A DNA stretch of 51,073 nucleotides from a virus, in IMG/VR virus record IMGVR_UViG_3300047388_000215, positions 1-51,073 of that record; one strand, written 5' to 3'. Below the pieces are notes generated by a model, which did no database searches, was not told where the DNA came from, and saw only the letters and a list, made by a program, of their open reading frames with translations. A program made the position numbers and the translations under genes. Numbering within the stretch: the stretch's first letter is position 1; each line of letters starts with the position of its first letter. Shown here piece by piece: positions 47,023 to 51,073 of this stretch.

Positions 47023-48326
47023 CCGTGATCGGCTATGTCGGCTACGTCCTGCTCGCTGTCCTTGCCTTCCTCGCGCTGTCTGTCTTGGACACCGACGGGA
47101 AGTGGGGGAGAGGTGTCCGCGGCGCTGTCTCCGAGCTACGCGCGGACCAGTCTGGAGGTGTCCGGGGGAAGCTGTCCGCCGCCGCCGAGGGTGCCCGTCT
47201 CGGGTGGCAGGACAAGACACCCAGCACCCGCCGGACAGTCGGCAAGACACCCCCTCAGGACAGCCTGCTGACGAGTGTCTTGGGCAAGCTCGGGAGGGTG
47301 TCTTCACGGGCTGTCCGCAAGATCAGAGACACGGTGTCCGGACAGCCGGAAGACACCTCGACGTCCCCCATGTTGCTGGTCCGCCCGGACGGCACCGCCG
47401 AGCACATCGCCTGGGATGAGAGTTCGTGGTTGCCGCGACTGCGGCCGGGAGAGCGCATCCACTGGCTCGACCGGTTCGGGGCGATCGACGACAGCATCGG
47501 CTCCCCGATCACCTACGACGACCAGATGCCCGGCGGCTTCGACCACAACGCCGACATCAGCGACCTGGCCGACGAGTCGGAGCCCGACACCCTGCCAACC
47601 GGCTGGCTCTCGATGACACTCTCCTGCATGGACCCGTTCTGCGGTGCGGCCCAGACCTTCCGCGCACCGTACGACAGCCGAGCCGGTCTCTCGTGGGAGG
47701 TCATCAAGGCCAACTGGCTGATCGTGGACGACAGCAACGGGTCCGGCTGGTGCCCGGAGCACCGCCCGGACAAGGCCACCTACACCCCGTATGACCCCAA
47801 CGACCCCGAGACGCGGGCCTTCATAGAGCGCGTCCTGGAGGCCAAGCTCGCCCGCCTGGAGCGGTTCGACACCCCGGATGCGGCCATTCGGCCTGCGGCG
47901 GAACAACACGAGGGAGACGGCATGACCCACCCCAGCAACGGCAGCGGCCACGGCAGCACGGCCGGTGCGATCGAGAACCTGCCCGACTACCGGCGCTACC
48001 TCGCCGCCGCCCTGACCCGGGCGCTCGGCGAGCTGGAGGACGCGCAGGCCGGCGCGCAGCGGCACCGCGACCAGGCAGTGTCGATCGCCGAGGGCGTGTC
48101 CCGCCTGATCGCGCTCAAGGCCGACCCGGCAACCGTCGCCGAGGGCAACCGGGTCGCCGAGCAGGCGCAGATGGCGGCGGAGGCGTCCACGAAGCTCGCC
48201 ACCCAACTGTCCGAACTGGTGGATTCGATCAAGGCCGCGATCGACGGCGCCCGCCGGCACGACCAGGTGCAGGAGTCCCACGACTCCGGCGTCCACCTGG
48301 ACCGCGAGGCATACCAGGGCGCCTGA
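47019..48326 (+). CDS. Membrane-anchored coiled-coil protein with second motif array
   Basis: The 435-residue product has one N-terminal helix (IGYVGYVLLAVLAFLALSVL), then a basic disordered segment (residues ~20-115) whose DNA carries the second GACAC/GACAG array. A central domain has Cys (CMDPFCGAAQTF, WCPEHRPDKATYTP), and the C-terminus is an acidic/Ala helical coiled coil (ALTRALGELEDAQAGAQRHR; QMAAEASTKLATQLSELVDS). GTG start overlaps the prior gene. Function unknown; it probably works with TraB. Confidence 0.65.
   Translation: MTVIGYVGYVLLAVLAFLALSVLDTDGKWGRGVRGAVSELRADQSGGVRGKLSAAAEGARLGWQDKTPSTRRTVGKTPPQDSLLTSVLGKLGRVSSRAVRKIRDTVSGQPEDTSTSPMLLVRPDGTAEHIAWDESSWLPRLRPGERIHWLDRFGAIDDSIGSPITYDDQMPGGFDHNADISDLADESEPDTLPTGWLSMTLSCMDPFCGAAQTFRAPYDSRAGLSWEVIKANWLIVDDSNGSGWCPEHRPDKATYTPYDPNDPETRAFIERVLEAKLARLERFDTPDAAIRPAAEQHEGDGMTHPSNGSGHGSTAGAIENLPDYRRYLAAALTRALGELEDAQAGAQRHRDQAVSIAEGVSRLIALKADPATVAEGNRVAEQAQMAAEASTKLATQLSELVDSIKAAIDGARRHDQVQESHDSGVHLDREAYQGA
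47041..47365. repeat. Cluster 2 of GACAC/GACAG motifs
   Basis: About 20 copies of the same motif lie in the 5' part of the 435-residue gene, in both orientations, including the palindrome TGTCCGGACA at 47335-47344 inside a 15-base match to cluster 1 (GGTGTCCGGACAGCC). Confidence 0.8.
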
Positions 48327-48332
48327 CTCGCC

Positions 48333-48367
48333 CCCCGATCTCCGGACGAGGCGCCGGAGGTCCGGGG
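48333..48367 (+). terminator. Stem-loop between two transfer-module genes
   Basis: CCCCG-at-CTCCGG and CCGGAG-gtc-CGGGG form an interrupted stem with an eight-base loop (8 to 11 pairs). It lies directly after the 435-residue gene and 43 bases before the next start; it could be a partial terminator or attenuator. Confidence 0.45.
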
Positions 48368-48409
48368 AGTCGGCCAGGACCCACCACACCAACGAGCAGG
48401 GAGATTGTG

Positions 48410-49096
48410 ATGAGCTACGGGCGCGGGCGGGACCTGTCGCCGCTCGACTGGGTCTCCCAGCCGTACCGGCAGCCGTTGGCATCGCGCGCCGGCCGCGCTG
48501 CCGCGGCGGGCGCCGGCCGGCTGGCCGTGGCCGGCGGGAAGCGCGCCAAGGCGAGGTGGCGCCCCGGTATGCCGCTGCTGGTCGCGCTGTTCGTGCACGT
48601 GTTGGCGGTGCTGCTGCGGGCGGCCGTCCTGGGGATACGGAAGCTCGGCGGCTCCAGCCACACCTGGACCGTTGATCTGGTGCTGGCGACGGTTGCCGTG
48701 GCTGTGCTGCTGCCGATGTGGTGGGTGGCGCTGGGCTGGCCGGTGCCGCGCAAGCACCGCCGTCGCCGGGCGTGGCAGTCGAGCCGGCTGGCCCACCTCG
48801 TGGTCGGGTCGGCGCTGCTGCTGATGTACCTGCCGGTGAGCGTGTGGTGGCTGCCGCCGTGGCGGACCCTCGGTGCGCCGTGGCTGCCGGTCGTGGCCGT
48901 GACCGCCGTGGTGTCGCTGGCCGTGTGGGCGTGGGGCTACTGGGGCTTCTACCGCACCCACGAGGTTGAGGAGGAGCCGGAGCCGGCCGAGGTGTACGGG
49001 CCGGCCGAGCTTTGGGCCGAGGAGATCGGCGCGGCCGGCGGGCTGCTGCCCGGATCAACTCTGGCCGCCGTCCGCGACATCGAGGTGTCGGCATGA
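48410..49096 (+). CDS. Membrane protein encoded before TraB
   Basis: The 228-residue product has a Gly/Ala/Arg-rich N-terminus and four hydrophobic helices (LLVALFVHVLAVLLRAAVLG, DLVLATVAVAVLLPMWWVAL, AHLVVGSALLLMYLPVSVWW, WLPVVAVTAVVSLAVWAWGY), then an acidic tail (YRTHEVEEEPEPAEVYGPAE). Proteins of this design often precede TraB in actinomycete elements. GGGAG precedes the ATG; the GTG one codon upstream is less favoured. Confidence 0.65.
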   Translation: MSYGRGRDLSPLDWVSQPYRQPLASRAGRAAAAGAGRLAVAGGKRAKARWRPGMPLLVALFVHVLAVLLRAAVLGIRKLGGSSHTWTVDLVLATVAVAVLLPMWWVALGWPVPRKHRRRRAWQSSRLAHLVVGSALLLMYLPVSVWWLPPWRTLGAPWLPVVAVTAVVSLAVWAWGYWGFYRTHEVEEEPEPAEVYGPAELWAEEIGAAGGLLPGSTLAAVRDIEVSA

Positions 49097-50466
49097 CCGC
49101 GGTCAAGCGGGAAGTCATCGGCTGGGCCGGTGAGATCACGCTCCGCCCCGGACAGGCCGCCTCTGACGTGTACGGCATGCGCAACAAGCTCGCGTCGGTG
49201 TTCGACGTACACGGCTCCTCGGTAATCCTGACGCCGGGCTCGACGGAGCGCAGGCTTGGTATCGAGGTGTACTCGGTCAACCCGTTGCAGACCGCCCCAC
49301 GGTTTACCGCGCCAACCCTGGATCTCGCCACGGGTCAGTGTGTGGTCGGCTACGACACCATGGGGTCGCCGGTCCACTGGCGGTTCTGGCGGCCGGGTTG
49401 GGGTGCTTGTCACGGCCTGGTATTCGGCACTTCTGGCGCCGGGAAGTCGTCGCTGCTGTCCATGCTGATGACCGAGGTCCGGCATTCCGGTGTGGGTGTT
49501 GTCTGGTTCTTCGATCCGGAAGAGGGATTGTCGGCTCCTCCGTGGATCGACGCCGCGAACTTCTACGCAGGTGTTGACGAGGACGGCGGACTCGGTCCCA
49601 TTACCTCCGGGCTGGGGGCGCTGGCAGCGGTATGGGCGCACCGACGCAAGCAGCTCGCCGCCGCACGGCACACTTGGCAGGGGCCGACAGAGGAATTCCC
49701 GCTGATCTTTGTCCCGGTCGATGAAGCGCCGGACGTGCTCGCGGACCCGGTGCGAGCCGGCATCATGAAATGGCTACTGCGGAAGGGCCGCAAGGTCGGC
49801 ATTTCGTTGGTCGTCATCGCGCAGGTGCCGTCCTTGACCGAGCTCGGCGGGGACCAAGCAATCCGTTCACAGGCGGCTGGCGTGAATGTCCTGGCGTTCC
49901 GTACCAGCGACCGGATGAGTGCGGCAATGGGCATGCCTAAAGCGCTGCCCGTGGACCCAGCTACGTTGCCGGAGGAATGGCCGGACGGTTCGTCAACCGC
50001 AGGCTTGGCTTACGTGAGCGGCGGGCAGATGGTCCGCACGCTTTGGCTGCCCGATGACGACGCTTGGTCATGGGCGCAGTCCGGCGCTCCGGCTGACCTT
50101 GACGAGGGCTCCGCTCGTGCGGCCGGCGGGGACTACCTGCGGGCGTGGCTGCTACGCCACGGTCGTGCCGACGAGGCCGCCGCCGTGCAGGACGCTCCGC
50201 CGGTCCAGCCGGACAACGTGACCGCCATCGAGGACGCCTCCAGCGGATCGCTGCGGGAGCGCCTGGTGCTGCTGCTCACCGACCTGGGCACCGCGACCAC
50301 CGGAGTCCTGCACGCCCGCGTAGCGGTGGACGGCCGGCCTGATCTGACCCAGGTGTCCCGGGCGCTGCGGAAGGCCGCCGACCGCGGGGAGATCCGCGAC
50401 GACGGCCACCGCCGCTGGGGCGCCATCACCACCGACGAAGCCGCCGACGCGGTTGAGGGGAACTGA
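49093..50466 (+). CDS. traB: TraB/FtsK-type DNA translocase
   Basis: The 457-residue product has Walker A FGTSGAGKSS (residues ~111-120), a downstream VVWFFDPEEG, Walker B LIFVPVDEAPDVL (~204-216), and LLRKGRKVGISLVVIAQVPS, the FtsK/TraB motor pattern. The C-terminal ~70 residues (LRERLVLLLTDLGTATTGVL, LTQVSRALRKAADRGEIRDD) form a winged helix. TraB proteins of actinomycetes move double-stranded DNA between cells and use the C-terminal domain to recognise short repeated sites. ATGA overlap with the preceding gene. Confidence 0.85.
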   Translation: MTAVKREVIGWAGEITLRPGQAASDVYGMRNKLASVFDVHGSSVILTPGSTERRLGIEVYSVNPLQTAPRFTAPTLDLATGQCVVGYDTMGSPVHWRFWRPGWGACHGLVFGTSGAGKSSLLSMLMTEVRHSGVGVVWFFDPEEGLSAPPWIDAANFYAGVDEDGGLGPITSGLGALAAVWAHRRKQLAAARHTWQGPTEEFPLIFVPVDEAPDVLADPVRAGIMKWLLRKGRKVGISLVVIAQVPSLTELGGDQAIRSQAAGVNVLAFRTSDRMSAAMGMPKALPVDPATLPEEWPDGSSTAGLAYVSGGQMVRTLWLPDDDAWSWAQSGAPADLDEGSARAAGGDYLRAWLLRHGRADEAAAVQDAPPVQPDNVTAIEDASSGSLRERLVLLLTDLGTATTGVLHARVAVDGRPDLTQVSRALRKAADRGEIRDDGHRRWGAITTDEAADAVEGN

Positions 50467-50468
50467 CC

Positions 50469-50915
50469 ATGGACGACCTACTGATCGACACGCCGACCCG
50501 TCTGGTGTTCACCAACGAACTGGTGCCCGGCTCGGTGATCGTGCAGCCGTGCGAGGGTCACTACAGGGGCGGCCAGTTGAAGTGCGATGTCGAGACGACC
50601 ATCCACGGCGACCGGCACATGCTGACCGTCCAGCGGGTCCGTAGTAACCCGAACGCCTGCGCCATCGTGCTCACCGAGGACGGCGTCGAGAGTCCCTGGC
50701 AGATGGGCGGCAATGGTGTCGTCCGGATTACCGCCGACAGCCCGACGAATCCGCAGCCGGATGAGCGTCTTCGTCGGGACGCCAACCGCGACCTGCCTAT
50801 GTGGAAGAAGGTGCTTGGTGTCGCAGCCGGTATTGCGACCGTTCTGGTGCCGTTCGCGCTGGGTGCGGGTTTCGTGCTGATGCTGGTGCTGGCCAGTCGC
50901 GACGGAAGCCGCTGA
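50469..50915 (+). CDS. Membrane-anchored hypothetical protein
   Basis: The 148-residue product has a beta-rich N-terminal part (DTPTRLVFTNELVPGSVIVQ, HMLTVQRVRSNPNACAIVLT) and a single C-terminal membrane helix (VLGVAAGIATVLVPFALGAG). A GAGGGG stretch precedes the ATG. Function unknown; it follows TraB in the operon. Confidence 0.6.
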   Translation: MDDLLIDTPTRLVFTNELVPGSVIVQPCEGHYRGGQLKCDVETTIHGDRHMLTVQRVRSNPNACAIVLTEDGVESPWQMGGNGVVRITADSPTNPQPDERLRRDANRDLPMWKKVLGVAAGIATVLVPFALGAGFVLMLVLASRDGSR

Positions 50916-50917
50916 CC

Positions 50918-51034
50918 ATGTTCCAATCCCGGACCAAGATGCTGGAGCGGGCCGGCTGGCCGTACGCCCGCACCCTGGCCGACCTCGGCGAGCTGACCGC
51001 CCAGAGGCCCGCGCCACGTAGGCGGCCCGCCTGA
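50918..51034 (+). CDS. 38-residue hypothetical protein
   Basis: The small product MFQSRTKMLERAGWPYARTL then ADLGELTAQRPAPRRRPA is helical and basic. It begins two bases after the preceding stop and overlaps the next ATG (TGATG), fitting the operon. Function unknown. Confidence 0.5.
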   Translation: MFQSRTKMLERAGWPYARTLADLGELTAQRPAPRRRPA

Positions 51035-51073
51035 TGGGCAGGCCACAAGTTGATGACCCGGTGGCGACGGAGC
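51034..51073 (+). CDS. Start of a further gene, cut by the window end
   Basis: An ATG overlapping the preceding stop (TGATG) opens a frame beginning MGRPQVDDPVATE that runs off the right end. In actinomycete elements replication initiator, primase or integrase genes often follow TraB, but nothing can be said from 13 codons. Confidence 0.4.
   Translation, partial: MGRPQVDDPVATE

Noticed and set aside
1-51073. CRISPR arrays, rRNA genes and insertion sequences
   Set aside because: None seen: no regularly spaced repeats with unique spacers, no transposase-like protein, and the tandem repeats present are coding microsatellites or iterons.

Overview
The window is almost entirely phage DNA from a high-GC actinobacterial host. 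It is GC-rich throughout, with frequent GTG starts, AGGAGG-type ribosome sites, a WhiB-like regulator, and an actinomycete-type SpdB/TraB (FtsK) plasmid-transfer module. I see no host chromosomal gene, rRNA, tRNA, CRISPR array, integrase or recognisable endolysin; integration and lysis genes presumably lie outside. A temperate actinophage, prophage or phage-plasmid, possibly from Micromonosporaceae or Streptomycetaceae, is the best reading; the genus is not determinable by eye.

Layout. (1) About 1-16.7 kb, minus strand, virion module read right to left: HNH nuclease, small and large terminase, small membrane protein, portal, a fused capsid-maturation protease/major capsid protein, decoration-like proteins, head-tail connector, tail terminator, two paralogous tail-tube-like proteins, HK97 gp10-like protein, tail chaperones with a -1 frameshift signal, tape measure, and a minor tail protein running off the left end. 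(2) 16.7-20.7 kb, minus: a C2H2-like/hypothetical protein, a secreted beta-helix protein, an Ig-like protein with an apparent ATC start, tiny zinc-ribbon peptides, a small two-helix membrane protein and a papain-like cysteine peptidase. (3) 20.9-43.4 kb, minus: one very compact operon of some 45 genes joined mostly by ATGA, GTGA or TGATG overlaps. It carries DNA replication (initiator, loader-like protein, DnaB helicase), a DNA methyltransferase plus SNF2-type helicase, WhiB, remnants of a DpdA-like transglycosylase and of a C5 methyltransferase, DUF5131, DUF1643, DUF3850/ASCH, a MazG-like hydrolase, a Cas4/RecB-like exonuclease plus RecT annealase, and many small Cys-rich proteins. Its first gene is a small HTH protein with a promoter giving an apparently leaderless mRNA.

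(4) 43.4-44.1 kb is the control region: divergent promoters around an interrupted palindrome, a solitary 25-codon plus-strand ORF followed by a perfect 19-bp terminator, a minus-strand HTH-like gene, and a second divergent promoter region with repeated operator-like sites. (5) 44.1 kb to the right end, plus strand: three small proteins, a DUF2637/SpdB-like membrane protein, further membrane proteins, and a TraB/FtsK-type translocase with a C-terminal winged helix. Dense clusters of a short motif (GACAC/GACAG and reverse complements, including three copies of the palindrome TGTCCGGACA) lie inside two of these membrane-protein genes and are candidates for a TraB-type DNA recognition locus.

The most unusual features are the combination of a complete siphovirus head-tail module with a conjugative-plasmid transfer module, the motif arrays in the spd-like genes, iterons inside the replication initiator gene, the strictly alternating Ala-X hexanucleotide repeat in one early gene, and a tape-measure C-terminal motif transplanted into the N-terminus of the capsid protease.
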